From: Trichomonas vaginalis G3
Lineage: Eukaryota; Parabasalia; Trichomonadida; Trichomonadidae
Reading direction: 5' to 3'
Length of the DNA: 64,000 bases
Assembly (NCBI RefSeq): GCF_026262505.1
Contig: NC_067203.1
Coordinates: 22,859,411-22,923,410, forward strand
Shown here: positions 18,458-28,835 of the stretch, piece by piece
How the letters are laid out: each line of letters opens with the position of its first letter
How positions within the stretch are numbered: position 1 is the stretch's first letter
The notes under the pieces: model-generated
Seen by the model: the letters and a program-made list of their open reading frames with translations, nothing else
Database searches by the model: none
Told to the model about the DNA's origin: nothing
Made by a program: the position numbers and the translations under genes

Positions 18458-19262
18458 GTCCAAAAGGCTTCTCTGATAGATTTCCTTGCCTTTTGGATAT
18501 GCTATAATATATAGCCTAGCATGATAGGATATGATGTCAAAAGTTAGAACATAACTTAGGATCTTGAGAAAAATGAAAAACAAAAATTACATAAAAAAAG
18601 AAAAATTTTATCTAATTTGTTTTTTTGGACCGAATAAGTAATTTTATTGAATTTCAATACGACACATAGATTTTATTATTAGTAATAAATATAATGGTTT
18701 ACTATTAACAAGGAACCTAAACTAATGAAAATTTGATTTCAAATATTGTATATGATTATCATAGATTACCAAAATATATTGCTATTTATGAGGATATAAT
18801 ATTGATTATTAGTAAATCGTATAAATTTAATAAATATACCATGAATATTGAATGAATTTCTTGATTCATAGGGGTAAAACGCGCTTTTATATGATTTAGA
18901 CAGAGAATTTATGAGATGTAAATATCACAATAAAGGTTTATATTGAATATTTTCTAAAAATAAATCGAAATTATAAAAAACAATACATTTATTCATTGAA
19001 ACTACTTGGACAAATATGAAACAAGCATTCAGGCAATACTTTTGAGACTTCAACGCATCTGATAATTTTTATATAACTTCACCTCTTATGCTTAGAGTGG
19101 AGGTATTGAGATCGTATAAGTATAGATGAGCTCACATTCAGATATGATGTGTGAACTTCTGTTTTCACTGCAATTTTGAATCAGAATAAACTCAAAACAA
19201 GAATAAAATGATATACTCACTCTCTAAATGTGTTCGAGATTTAAAGTTGTATGAATAAAACG

Positions 19263-19311
19263 ATTCATCTTTCGAAGCCTCCCATTTAATGAGAGACTTC
19301 GAAAGATGAAT
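19263..19311. repeat. Hairpin before the element's ORF
   Basis: ATTCATCTTTCGAAG (19263-19277) pairs perfectly with CTTCGAAAGATGAAT (19297-19311) over 15 base pairs, with a 19-base loop. It lies inside the 3.4-kb element, about 150 bases before its only protein-like frame. Confidence 0.75.
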
Positions 19312-19458
19312 GTATTTATGTAGATGAAATACTATATATGACCATGTGTGATACTAAAGATATCAAAATGTTCATTTTTAAGTGCAATAGAAGGGTTATC
19401 TCTCGTAAAATCTCAATTTAAGGAAGATTTAGAAAGAACTCCTTTCCTAAGTAGATAG

Positions 19459-19731
19459 TGTGTGGTTTCTGTCTTTTGGTTGATCAGGAACTATGAAATT
19501 AAGTCGGACAGAAAGAAGTTCTTTCCAAAACAGACTCCAAATGAGTTGTTCGAAAAGAACTTCCTTCTGTATATGGATAATTGTAGTTACCGCACTGAAG
19601 TATGTGATTGTGATGATGGAGTTCTCGATAAATCTAAAATCGGATTAAGATTAATTGAAAACTCAAGTAATTCTTTGAAATCTTGTGTTGTCTGGCACTA
19701 TAATAACCAAAGAATGAGAATATTATGTTGA
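19459..19731 (+). pseudogene. Unassigned protein-coding fragment inside the 3.4-kb element
   Basis: About 90 codons of open frame with no ATG start (in-frame TAG just before 19459; an internal ATG lies near 19574). Codon use and composition are protein-like and unlike the flanking DNA: a Lys/Phe-rich start, YMDNCSYRTEVCDCDDG with four cysteines in the middle, and CVVWHYNNQRMRI near the end. It ends with TGA. It may be the last part of a transposon protein or of a captured host gene. I recognise no domain. Confidence 0.4.
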
Positions 19732-19737
19732 ATGATG

Positions 19738-19783
19738 AGTACGTGTGCTCGGCATTCGCCGAGCGAATTGAGTTTAACGTACT
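19738..19783. repeat. GC-rich hairpin right after the element's ORF
   Basis: GCTCGGC (19747-19753) pairs with GCCGAGC (19758-19764) around ATTC. Outside it AGTACGT (19738-19744) pairs with ACGTACT (19777-19783). It starts 7 bases after the stop codon of the fragment ending at 19731. In such AT-rich DNA this stem is unlikely by chance. It may be a 3' processing or terminator-like structure. Confidence 0.7.
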
Positions 19784-21821
19784 ATGAAAAGTGACAAATT
19801 TGGGCTTTTTTTCCTAGGGTTATGATCTCTTCCTTTCTGCTCAATACGACAGAAATGAAAGAATGAATTTGTACTCCCTAATTGATTACTACAATCTGTA
19901 GCTATCTTTAACATAGAATTAGCTGCATTGTGATTTATACTCCAGAATTATTCAATTTAAGATCAACCTCGTAAATTTTAATCATATTGCACCAATACTC
20001 CTACGTTGAGATAAGAACATGATTATACATACCAAAGCCCCATATTAAAAATCAAAATTTTAGCACCTCCATTATGCAACCACATTATTCGTCGCAAATA
20101 AGTATATTTACGCATATTATGATGCATATTCACACAACTCGTATACATGAAAAGTTATTAAAATCAGACAAAATTATTGCAATAAGGAAAAAAAAACAAC
20201 TTTATTATATATGTTAGTAATGAATTACAAATATTTCTACAAAGAATGCTCAATACTTCATATAATCTTCGAATATTTCTTATTACAAGTTAATACATTT
20301 TGACTCGAACATGATAAACAAAAGCTGACACGCTGATTACTACATTTATGAAAATATAGTACGTTTCCATTCATCTGTTTACTTGTTTTTGTTGGAATAA
20401 AATCATTTTTTTTTCTTTCATGAAATAAGAATTTTGCTGCGAAAGCAATATCTCTAACAATAATTAATACATTACGTCAACTCTGGAATGAGTATTTATC
20501 AAATATGATATCAAAATCAAAAATTAGTTGTTTTTTATGAGTAAAAACGATGTAAATTGATTATTTGACTAATTATCAAATACTTTGATTTTCCAAATTT
20601 TTTTTCGAAATTGATTTTTTCATGTGAAAATTCAAATTGTTTAATTTCATTTTTGAAATTTTAAATTTTTTTTGGAATTTTGAGTTGATCAATTCAGCAG
20701 AATTGATAATGCTATTGCTTTAGGGCATACCACAAGGTGATGAATAAAAGGTGAACATTAACAAATTATTTTAAATCACAAATATCATCCTCATCAACTT
20801 TAATTCTAAAAAGAACTGTACTGAATTATGAAAATGCATGATTTACATTATTAAAATCTTTGAATGAAAATAGTACAAGATAAGTTTTTATTCATTTTTA
20901 ATTAGATTTAAACGAAAAACTACTCCATATTAAAATTTAAGTCGAGAAATCGTATTTTGTTCTTATTTGTTAGCATTTTGTAGACATTCTAATCTTGAAT
21001 TAATTTGTTACATGATATTATTAACAAATTTAACTGAAAAAATATGTTAATATGGAATAAACCATGATTATATAAGCTATCAATGCTATATATACATATG
21101 TAAAAGATTCATATTAACTCAATTAACAAAAATGATAGATTTTCATAAAGGTTCAATCTAGGTTCGTCCGAAAATTTTGATTTTTATATAGAAGACATAG
21201 TTTCATATACATAATTAAATTTTCAAATAAATTTGATCATACCATTTATTAAGCAGGATAGTATATTAATTACTATCAGTATAAAAATATAAAAATGATT
21301 ATATTTAATTATTGCATAATTTAGTCAAAGAGTTATAAACCTCAAGTGATTGTTATCACCTTCAATGCACGTATACTTTATTGATTCATAGATATTTAAT
21401 CTATGTTTGACATGTTGTTGTCGTCAATCGTTTTGTTCCCATTCTTCCTAAGTTAGAATTAGAGAATACACCATCCACATCATCTAATTTGGTCCTCAGC
21501 GATAGATTGGTTCATTTTGGAGGAGTCCCATCGGACAGTTTTCGAGCACCAAATATCAAATTTTAATGTATACAAATCTTTAGTGATTTATCTCTTTTAT
21601 GATGAGTAAAAGGTTTCTGCTCATCAACATTTGATTTCCGACATATATGATTTCTAATTGCAATTATTTACTTTCTTTTTATAATCTAACTCTGTGACTC
21701 ATACCATAAATTAATTATTGGAAAGTGTCAATATGTTTGGCACAACGCATGGCGGAAGATACCAAACCATGCAGGGAATATGATACGTTTAAGATCTCCG
21801 AACTTTTTTTCCAAAAATTTT

Positions 21822-21840
21822 CTATCGTTGCCCTACCTCT
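21822..21840 (-). repeat. Right terminal inverted repeat
   Basis: Exact reverse complement of 18439-18457, followed directly by the second target copy CATTCGTA. Confidence 0.8.
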
Positions 21841-21894
21841 CATTCGTATAGGGAAATAAAATATAATTTTTATTGAGAAAAAAAGTAAATTCTT

Positions 21895-23040
21895 ATGTTA
21901 TTAAATAGAACCATTTCCTCTCTTGCACTTGCAAAAATCTTCAATGGGTCACCATTTAGGACTACTCAGACTGGTGAAACACTTAAAGTTAGCAAATCAA
22001 TCTTTTCAAAAACATTAGATCCATTATTTTTTGTCAAAAGAGGTTCACATTTAAGTTTATCTAATACAGAATTTAGGAATATTGGTTCTTCTATTGTGAA
22101 AATGGATGCATCTATTACTTATGAGAAATCACTTATAAATCAATCAATTAAAGAGAGTGTTGATGATGTCAATCACTCGAGTATAATAATTCAGAATTGT
22201 AAATTTATCAATGTGAAATTTTCGAGTAATTCACAATATTTAGCAATGATAACCTCCAGTCCAACATTAATATATAACAATACATTTGCATACATATCAC
22301 TGAAAAAGGGCTTATTCTATATTATCGATTCCTCAATCAATATCACTCAAAATGTGATTACTAATTGTAATGGTGACTCAGCATCATTGTTCAATATCAC
22401 GAGCTGTTCTGGAACAGTTACTGATAATAATATTACTCAAAGCAAAAAATCTACACTCATTTTAGTTGATGATGTAACAAATATTTCGTTCAACAAGTTA
22501 CAGGTTGATTATAGCTATGATGAATCTATCTCAGCCCCTGTAATAGATATTCAGAACTCACTAGAGGTCACAATTGACTCTCTCGGAATTTCTACAAATT
22601 CTGCAGATTCAAATGCAATTATAAACATGAGCAATGTCACTAGGGCTACAATATTTGCTGCTGCTTTTATTAATATTAGTAAACCTGTTGAAGTATCTTC
22701 ATTAACAGCATTAATATTGAAAAGATGGTGTACTAACGCTATAACTGATACTATAGGTAGTTCAGAGGACAGTATTATTGCAAATGTATCAGGTAAAGTA
22801 AATTTATCCACATGCTCATATGAAAATATTATTATACACCTTGCAACTGCAACTCCTCCTCTCTCGACTTCAGAAAAGATTGCAATGTATATAACAATTG
22901 CATTCTTTTGTTTATTCTTTATTTCAACATTTATTATCCTGATTTCTTTGATCTTTTGCAAAGTTGGTATGAGTCAGGAGATCCAATTCTCAGAAGAAAT
23001 GGGAGAAGAGGAAGATTCGTTTGTTTCATTTGCCAATTAA
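21895..23040 (+). CDS. Beta-helix surface protein with C-terminal membrane anchor
   Basis: A 381-aa protein. Residues about 30-320 are a chain of short Asn/Ser/Thr/Ile-rich repeats (NITQNVITNCNGDSASLFNI, GTVTDNNITQSKKST), typical of right-handed parallel beta-helices such as the Pmp-like surface proteins of T. vaginalis. One membrane helix lies at about 334-358 (IAMYITIAFFCLFFISTFII). A short acidic cytoplasmic tail follows. There is no N-terminal signal peptide, and the ATG lies only 46 bases from the right end of the 3.4-kb element. The gene may therefore be a 3' portion whose N-terminal part is lost, although the left flank of the element shows no matching coding. Role in adhesion is inferred from the family only. 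Confidence 0.7.
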   Translation: MLLNRTISSLALAKIFNGSPFRTTQTGETLKVSKSIFSKTLDPLFFVKRGSHLSLSNTEFRNIGSSIVKMDASITYEKSLINQSIKESVDDVNHSSIIIQNCKFINVKFSSNSQYLAMITSSPTLIYNNTFAYISLKKGLFYIIDSSINITQNVITNCNGDSASLFNITSCSGTVTDNNITQSKKSTLILVDDVTNISFNKLQVDYSYDESISAPVIDIQNSLEVTIDSLGISTNSADSNAIINMSNVTRATIFAAAFINISKPVEVSSLTALILKRWCTNAITDTIGSSEDSIIANVSGKVNLSTCSYENIIIHLATATPPLSTSEKIAMYITIAFFCLFFISTFIILISLIFCKVGMSQEIQFSEEMGEEEDSFVSFAN

Positions 23041-23158
23041 ACTTCATCAATAAAAATATCTAATATTTACTTCAGCATGATAAAAAATCTCTTTTCTAAG
23101 TTTATTTAGACGTTTTAATAAAGCAACTGATCTATGAAAAAGATGTAGAAATCTTGAA

Positions 23159-23791
23159 ATGAGTCTGTTTTGGGAAGAAAGAAAATCTTTGAAATTTAGG
23201 GGAATAAAAGTGGTTTCCCCCAAAATTACAATGGATCAAAGTTCCATATTTCAACAAGCACTAGAAGAATGCAATATTGATGTTTTAACAGGCGTTTATG
23301 TCCCTACTCCAGCTCTAACTCTACGTATTCCAAAAAGTAAAATTATATCTGTAGAACCTACAGAAAGATTTCCTCTTGATGAACCTGATATCAAAGAACC
23401 TGTATTCGATGATTTGAAAGAAGCTTTTCTATCAGCATCTTTAGAAAAAATCGTTATGAGCCGAATGAAAGCAAAGAATTCTAAAAACTCGGGTCCATTA
23501 TTGTATTCAGAAAAAATATCACCATTACCTAATGCTGAAGAGTTTGTTTTATACAAAAGGCAAAAAGCTACTCAATTGGCCAAAGAATGTAAAGATGACG
23601 ATTTACCTGAGCCGATTCAGCTTTGTACTTTTCCTACGTGCCTAAATACGGCAATTCCAACATATAAATTCTGTATTAATCATCTTCCTTTGGATCCGAA
23701 TTTTAATGACCAACCATTCTTTGTCAAATGTCCACAATGTGAGCGTATAGCGCAAGTCGGGGACGAAAAATGTGTGTTTCATAAAAAATAA
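23159..23791 (+). CDS. KANSL2/INO80D-type C3Hc3H zinc finger protein
   Basis: A 210-aa protein. The C-terminal 60 residues carry CTFPTCLNTAIPTYKFCINH, then FVKCPQCERIAQVGDEKCVF and a final H. This Cys/His pattern fits the zf-C3Hc3H family found in KANSL2 (NSL histone acetyltransferase complex) and INO80D. Human KANSL2 has a comparable C-x5-C...KYC-x3-H arrangement. The N-terminal 150 residues have no clear domain. A second in-frame ATG at 23231 (MDQSSIFQQALEE) is a plausible alternative start, since the first 24 residues look poor. Probably nuclear and chromatin-associated, by inference. Confidence 0.65.
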   Translation: MSLFWEERKSLKFRGIKVVSPKITMDQSSIFQQALEECNIDVLTGVYVPTPALTLRIPKSKIISVEPTERFPLDEPDIKEPVFDDLKEAFLSASLEKIVMSRMKAKNSKNSGPLLYSEKISPLPNAEEFVLYKRQKATQLAKECKDDDLPEPIQLCTFPTCLNTAIPTYKFCINHLPLDPNFNDQPFFVKCPQCERIAQVGDEKCVFHKK

Positions 23792-24055
23792 ATGTTTGTT
23801 TGTATCGAATTTTAATTATATTTTCTTCAAGCATTGAATTACAGCGTTCGTGAGTTACCGTTGTGAAATGCATTTAGTTTTGAACAAAATTAGCATCATG
23901 CCCAAGGAATGATAGCAAATAACGACAATTCGGAGCAATAAGTTTTAAAACCTCATTTTGAGGTAGAATTTGTTATTAACTTTTTATTGCTGTTCAGAAT
24001 ACATCACAATTCCATATTCCAAAACAATCAAGGCCGATTGATCTCTATCGTTCTT

Positions 24056-24062
24056 CATTTTT
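24056..24062 (+). promoter_or_regulatory. Initiator TCATTTT of the phosphatase gene
   Basis: TCATTTT with A+1 at 24058, 12 bases before the ATG at 24070. Fits the trichomonad Inr and supports this start. Confidence 0.6.
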
Positions 24063-24069
24063 TCCAAAT

Positions 24070-24987
24070 ATGGGTGATTTTGATCTTGATGAGATCTTAG
24101 CCACAATTTGCCGTGGTGAGGCACTTGATGAAGAAGTACTTGTTAAATTGCTTATGAAACTTATGGAAGTTCTTTCCTGTGAAAGCAACTTAATCGAAAT
24201 TTCTTCTCCGATTACAATATGTGGCGATGTACACGGCCAGCTTTATGATGTATTCGAATTGTTTAAAGCTGGTGGTGACCCCGCTACTACCAAATATCTC
24301 TTTATGGGAGATTATGTAGACCGTGGATACTATTCCGTTCTTACATTTTCATACTTAGCTGCTCTTAAGCTCCGCTATCCAGGAAATGTCTACCTTCTTC
24401 GTGGTAACCACGAGTGCCGCCAAGTTAACCAAATGTACGGTTTCTACGCCGAATGTGTTCAAACATATGGCCACATCGGAGTTTGGAACTTATGCAACGA
24501 AGTATTTGACCTTCTTCCATACTGCGCCCTTATCGATGGTGAAATCTTCTCAACACATGGTGGTCTTTCTCCACAGATCCCTCTCATCGACAAAATCAAC
24601 TCTATATACCGTGTTGAAGATGTACCAGCTACAGGACCATTTGCAGACCTTACATGGAGTGATCCAGACGACTGCTGCTGGAGTCCAAATCCAAGAGGCG
24701 CTGGACACTTATTTGGCGAAAGACCAACACGCGAATTTTGTCACCTCAATGGCCTTCGCTTCGTAACACGTTCCCACCAGCTTGTTATGCAGGGTTACGA
24801 ATGGTATTTCAATAAACTCCTTGTCAACGTTTGGTCTGCTCCGAACTACATGTATCGTAGTGGCAACCAAGCCAGTGTTATGAAATACGCTGGAAATGGC
24901 GAAAACGAATTAGTAATTTTCGGTCCATGCCCTACTTCAGAGGCAAAGGTCCCAGCGGAACTTCCAACATCTTCATATTTCTTGTGA
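24070..24987 (+). CDS. PP2A-type Ser/Thr protein phosphatase catalytic subunit
   Basis: A 305-aa PPP-family phosphatase. All metal and catalytic motifs are present: GDVHG (52-56), GDYVDRG (80-86), RGNHE (111-115), HGG (163-165), followed by SAPNYMYRSGN near 260. Length and the C-terminal YFL match the PP2A/PP4/PP6 group rather than PP1. The PP2A-like RSHQLVMQGY supports PP2A or PP4, but no single ortholog is safe. Unusual points are Cys in NHEC for the usual Ser, DDCCW in the otherwise conserved DPED region and Met in NYMY for Cys. The C-terminal Leu that is methylated in PP2A is kept. Cytoplasmic or nuclear signalling enzyme acting with scaffold and B subunits, by family knowledge. Confidence 0.92.
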   Translation: MGDFDLDEILATICRGEALDEEVLVKLLMKLMEVLSCESNLIEISSPITICGDVHGQLYDVFELFKAGGDPATTKYLFMGDYVDRGYYSVLTFSYLAALKLRYPGNVYLLRGNHECRQVNQMYGFYAECVQTYGHIGVWNLCNEVFDLLPYCALIDGEIFSTHGGLSPQIPLIDKINSIYRVEDVPATGPFADLTWSDPDDCCWSPNPRGAGHLFGERPTREFCHLNGLRFVTRSHQLVMQGYEWYFNKLLVNVWSAPNYMYRSGNQASVMKYAGNGENELVIFGPCPTSEAKVPAELPTSSYFL

Positions 24988-25449
24988 TTTGTTTTCTTCA
25001 GTGTATTATGGCAATTTACTTGAATTCTTCCAAAAAAATAGCACTATAATAATTTCAACAAAACAATAAGTAAGCAATGGATGAATTGTATTAACTAACT
25101 CGAAACTAACACTAAGCTTACACAACCGGTCTTTAAATCTTTAAAAACCGAGACAATTGCCACATATATTATAGTAATATTGATTCATAAAGGATAAAAA
25201 TATGTTCGTTTTAATGAATTACTTTCTTTACCATTTAAGTTTTTCTGAACATGTGAAAAAAAGATATGAAGAAAATAATTTCACTTATTGAAGATTGTTC
25301 TTAAGTAACTGGATTGTCCATATGCAAATAAACCATTTGTCATGTGTTTTCAGGATAAAATTCAAAAATTGCAATTAAAATATTACAATATTTAGAAGAA
25401 TAAGAATAACAATAGAGTGTTTATTTGTAAGTTACAAATGGAAAATTAT
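24988..25449. other. Convergent 3' spacer
   Basis: Between the 3' ends of the phosphatase and the Ser-rich coiled-coil genes. AT-rich; no gene or strong structure seen. Confidence 0.4.
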
Positions 25450-26745
25450 TTAAACATAAGAAATCTTTGAAAATGATGGGCTGGGAGAATCATCAGAATC
25501 TGATGAAACAATCTGACGTCTTATCTTTTTATAATTCTTCCCGAGCCTATTAGTGACCTTAATTAAATCATTAATGTGGTTTCCAGCTTTGTTCCTTAAT
25601 TCAGACATCTGATGAGATTTGTTGGTTTTAGAGAAGGATTTTGTCTTTGATTGGTAAGCCATTTCATCAACAATCCTCTCTGCTTCATCGGTCTCATACT
25701 TTCTGATGGATTTTCTTGATTTGGATGGTTTGACTTCAACAATTTCTTCTTCCTCCATTTCATCTTCTGATTCGGATGAATCTGAAAACATATTTTTATT
25801 TAGAATCTTTTGTTTGCTGAAGCTTTGTTTCGAATAATTCTTCGACTTTGAATAATTCTTGGATTTAGAAAATCTTTGGGGAATTTCGTCTTCTTCCTCT
25901 TCTTCCTCATAGCTATCATCACTAGAGCTGTCCTCAATGAGCCTGCGAGAGTACTTTGTCTGTGTTGTTGTCTTTTGCTTGCTTGCAGACTTCTGAACTT
26001 TAGATTTAGAACGCTTGACAGGAATTTCTTCTTCGTCATCATCTGAAGATGAATCTGTAGAGCTGCTGTCGTAGTGTCTACGCTTAAGCTTTGTTAAGGC
26101 TGCCTTTAAACTACTCTTTCTGTAGTTGCTTTCGTTAATCAATTCTTCTTCTTGCTTTAATTGCTGAGCTAAGATTTCACCTAGTTCATCAAGCTTCTGA
26201 GTAAACTTATCTTCGTTTGATTTGCTTGCCTTTGTGATTCTTTCGTTCAAAAGTTTTGAATTTGTATGAACTGTATTGACTAACTCAGCATATTTTGAGT
26301 TTAATACATGAAGATTCTTTTTAGCATGGTTGTATTTCTTCTTTAATGCTATATACTCCTCATTTTGGGAAGGATTTTGTACTCTGTCACAAAGTTGTGA
26401 AACTAAATCTACAAGAATGGTTCTTTTTTCTGCATCACTACGAGAAGGTGATGAAGGGAATGGAATGTATTTTGTAATCATGGAAATTAATCTTGTCCAC
26501 ATTTGATTCCATTGCTGTAATTCAATTGAATTAGAATCCTGATTGTATTGACCTGAGACTCCATCATTGTTGCCACTAACTGATGAACTTTCGCTCTGTT
26601 GCTCAGCTAATTTTAGTAACTTTTCATATTTTAACTTGATTTCATTGTATTCTTGCCTTGTCTGGTTTAAAGAATCAACAAGGCTCTTTGAACTGGTATG
26701 GTGTTTGGAGATCTCACTTGAAGATGAAAGAGAAAGTTGGCTCAT
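25450..26745 (-). CDS. Ser/Lys-rich coiled-coil protein, unknown
   Basis: A 431-aa hydrophilic protein. A short coiled coil at about 25-50 (TRQEYNEIKLKYEKLLKLAE) and a longer one at about 125-215 surround low-complexity Ser stretches. The second half alternates acidic Ser clusters (SSTDSSSDDDEEE, DSSSDDSYEEEEEEDE, SDSSESEDEMEEEE) with basic Ser-Lys repeats (SKSKNYSKSKNYSKQSFSKQ). The acidic Ser clusters look like casein kinase 2 sites. There are no cysteines, signal peptide or membrane spans. Such composition is common in nuclear or cytoskeletal proteins. I do not recognise a family. Confidence 0.6.
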   Translation of the reverse strand: MSQLSLSSSSEISKHHTSSKSLVDSLNQTRQEYNEIKLKYEKLLKLAEQQSESSSVSGNNDGVSGQYNQDSNSIELQQWNQMWTRLISMITKYIPFPSSPSRSDAEKRTILVDLVSQLCDRVQNPSQNEEYIALKKKYNHAKKNLHVLNSKYAELVNTVHTNSKLLNERITKASKSNEDKFTQKLDELGEILAQQLKQEEELINESNYRKSSLKAALTKLKRRHYDSSSTDSSSDDDEEEIPVKRSKSKVQKSASKQKTTTQTKYSRRLIEDSSSDDSYEEEEEEDEIPQRFSKSKNYSKSKNYSKQSFSKQKILNKNMFSDSSESEDEMEEEEIVEVKPSKSRKSIRKYETDEAERIVDEMAYQSKTKSFSKTNKSHQMSELRNKAGNHINDLIKVTNRLGKNYKKIRRQIVSSDSDDSPSPSFSKISYV

Positions 26746-28835
26746 TTATCTAAATTTAATTATTATTAAACGGTCACTTCTACAAATTTTCTACATGATA
26801 AAGGATTACAATAATGACGACGCAAATATATACATTATGAATTGTAAATTATTGAGTGGCATTGTTTTGAAGAATCTCTTTTTGAAATTTGATCAAAAAA
26901 TTTCCCAATTTAACTAGAATTATACTAAAAATAGTCATTTGTAAAGAGCACCTTAAATATTGAATATTTTTGGGCTAGAATTGTTGAAATCAGGATGTCG
27001 AATTCTCCAAAAAAAAATTCAAAATTTAGAAAATGAAATAAAAAAATACATTTTTTATCATAGAAAATACTAAATCATAATTTTTTTGATAAATCCATAG
27101 TTCTATTTTTATGTAATATTTGATTTTTTAAAGGAAAATTTATATGAATTCATTACATTTGTGGAATATTTCAAATCTATGCCAGATAATTCTTGAAAAT
27201 TCGCGAATATTGTGCATAATATAGACATATTATAAATGACTAATCATATTTGCAAGAATAAGCTTCAATTTATCTCATGACCTGTAATTTTTTAAAATCA
27301 AAAAAAGAGACCATTCATTTCAATTCCAATGATGCTCTAGGTTCAATAAAAAAGATTCTGTAAAAAACGTAAAATTGTATGGCAAAATTCAAAAGAGAGA
27401 ACAAAAAGGAACATATTTAGTATGGAAGTTAAAAAGCATATTTACAAAATTTGTGAATATCAACAAATTCACTCACAATGTAAAAATTCAATATTTCGTC
27501 AAATTCATCATAAATGGGATGTATTATTTTGGATATGGTCATGCAATGTATGACTCATTTATTTAGTGGGTTCTGTAAAAAACACTTATTGAGGCATTCA
27601 ATGATTTCTGAATTTATTTTAAGTTTTAAGTTGAAAATGTAAAGAATATTGCTGTCTAATGATTTTTTTTGATTGTTACAAGTCATTAAATAAAAATGTG
27701 GCATTAGGATAAGATAAAGTGAGTACAAAGTTAACTCAATGATCAATAAGTTGAAATTATGGATGATCAACTAATAGATTTCAATACATTAGCATTTAAT
27801 CATCTTGTCACGTGAGTATTTGATCATTTGATTATATAATTATCAACAAATTATGATGTTGACATAAATTAGGAATGCAAAACTAATGTGGCGGTTATAT
27901 TGAACTTTATTGGTATTAATAAAATATTTAACAATAAAGTTTTTAAATTGAATGGTCAGAAATTTGTATAGTGTTTCAATTTAAAAAAACGAAAAAGTAA
28001 AAAAGTTATATTTTGTAATCTAAAATATTTGCAGCAGCAATATTTGTTCGATAAATAGAAAATATACATTGAATTTATTTTCTGAATTTGAAAGCTAATT
28101 TGTCATTGTTATTCAATTGTATCATGTTATTATATCTTTTTATATTCATCCCAATATCTTAATATTGATTTTTTTTAGTTCTCAAAAGTTCGATATCGAA
28201 ACTTTTTTTATTTTCATAATTAATAGTAATTATTAATGTATTAATATTGTAAGATACAGATGCACGTGAGAAATGAATTGAATTCAATTATAAAATGATT
28301 CTAGAAAAGCATTTATTAAAATGAAATTAATACCAAAATTTGAATAGTTTTTAATTTGAATAGTTAATTTTTGAAAATACCCTTTCTAATTGTTCGTATT
28401 GAATTTTTCAATACACACATTTCAAAAGCAAATGATAGTTTAAACATTCCTTATAATGATACCTCCATTAATTTTTGATAAAATGTCTCTTAACAAAACA
28501 ATTTTTTACAATCTTTGAAAACTTCTAATTGTTTATGTCATCACCTAACTAACAAAACCTAATTTTAACTTAAAAAAATCCGCATTCAAATTTATGAATA
28601 GCATATTTTACACGAACCTGTATTTTTCCCTCAGTTATTATCTTCTCCAACATGTGCTTTTAATAATGCGGTTACCTCAAATTTGGTCCCAAAACCGAAT
28701 AATTTCAATAAGAAACCATAAGAATAAGATGCACTTCCATAATCAATAATATTTTCTACTTTACATTTAATTTCTATAATTCGTTATCAAATATTCACAA
28801 TTCGCAGCATTCAAATTTTTTCAATAAATATATAA
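26746..28835. other. Gene-free AT-rich stretch of 2.1 kb
   Basis: Divergent spacer between the coiled-coil gene and the cyclase gene. Short frames present have no ATG start or credible composition. No TIR pair, tRNA or tandem repeat was found by eye. Confidence 0.4.

Larger units (their letters stand above)
18431..21848. mobile_element. 3.4-kb DNA transposon-like element with 19-bp TIRs and 8-bp TSD
   Basis: AGAGGTAGGGCAACGATAG at 18439-18457 is repeated as its exact reverse complement at 21822-21840. Both are flanked, outside and in direct orientation, by CATTCGTA (18431-18438 and 21841-21848). Perfect terminal inverted repeats plus an 8-bp direct duplication are the hallmark of a cut-and-paste DNA transposon (3402 bp between outer TIR ends). 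An 8-bp duplication is usual for hAT elements and possible for some Mutator- or Merlin-like elements; I cannot assign the family. The interior is very AT-rich, with one protein-like frame (19459-19731) and two strong hairpins. No intact transposase was recognised, so it is probably non-autonomous or decayed. Confidence 0.75.

Noticed and set aside
18431-21848. Assigning the 3.4-kb element to a virus-like Polinton because its ends begin with AG
   Set aside because: It is far too short, has an 8-bp rather than 6-bp target duplication and short ends, and shows none of the expected genes.
27375-27770. Short frames in the 26.7-28.8 kb gap
   Set aside because: No ATG start or only AT-driven composition; no support for genes.
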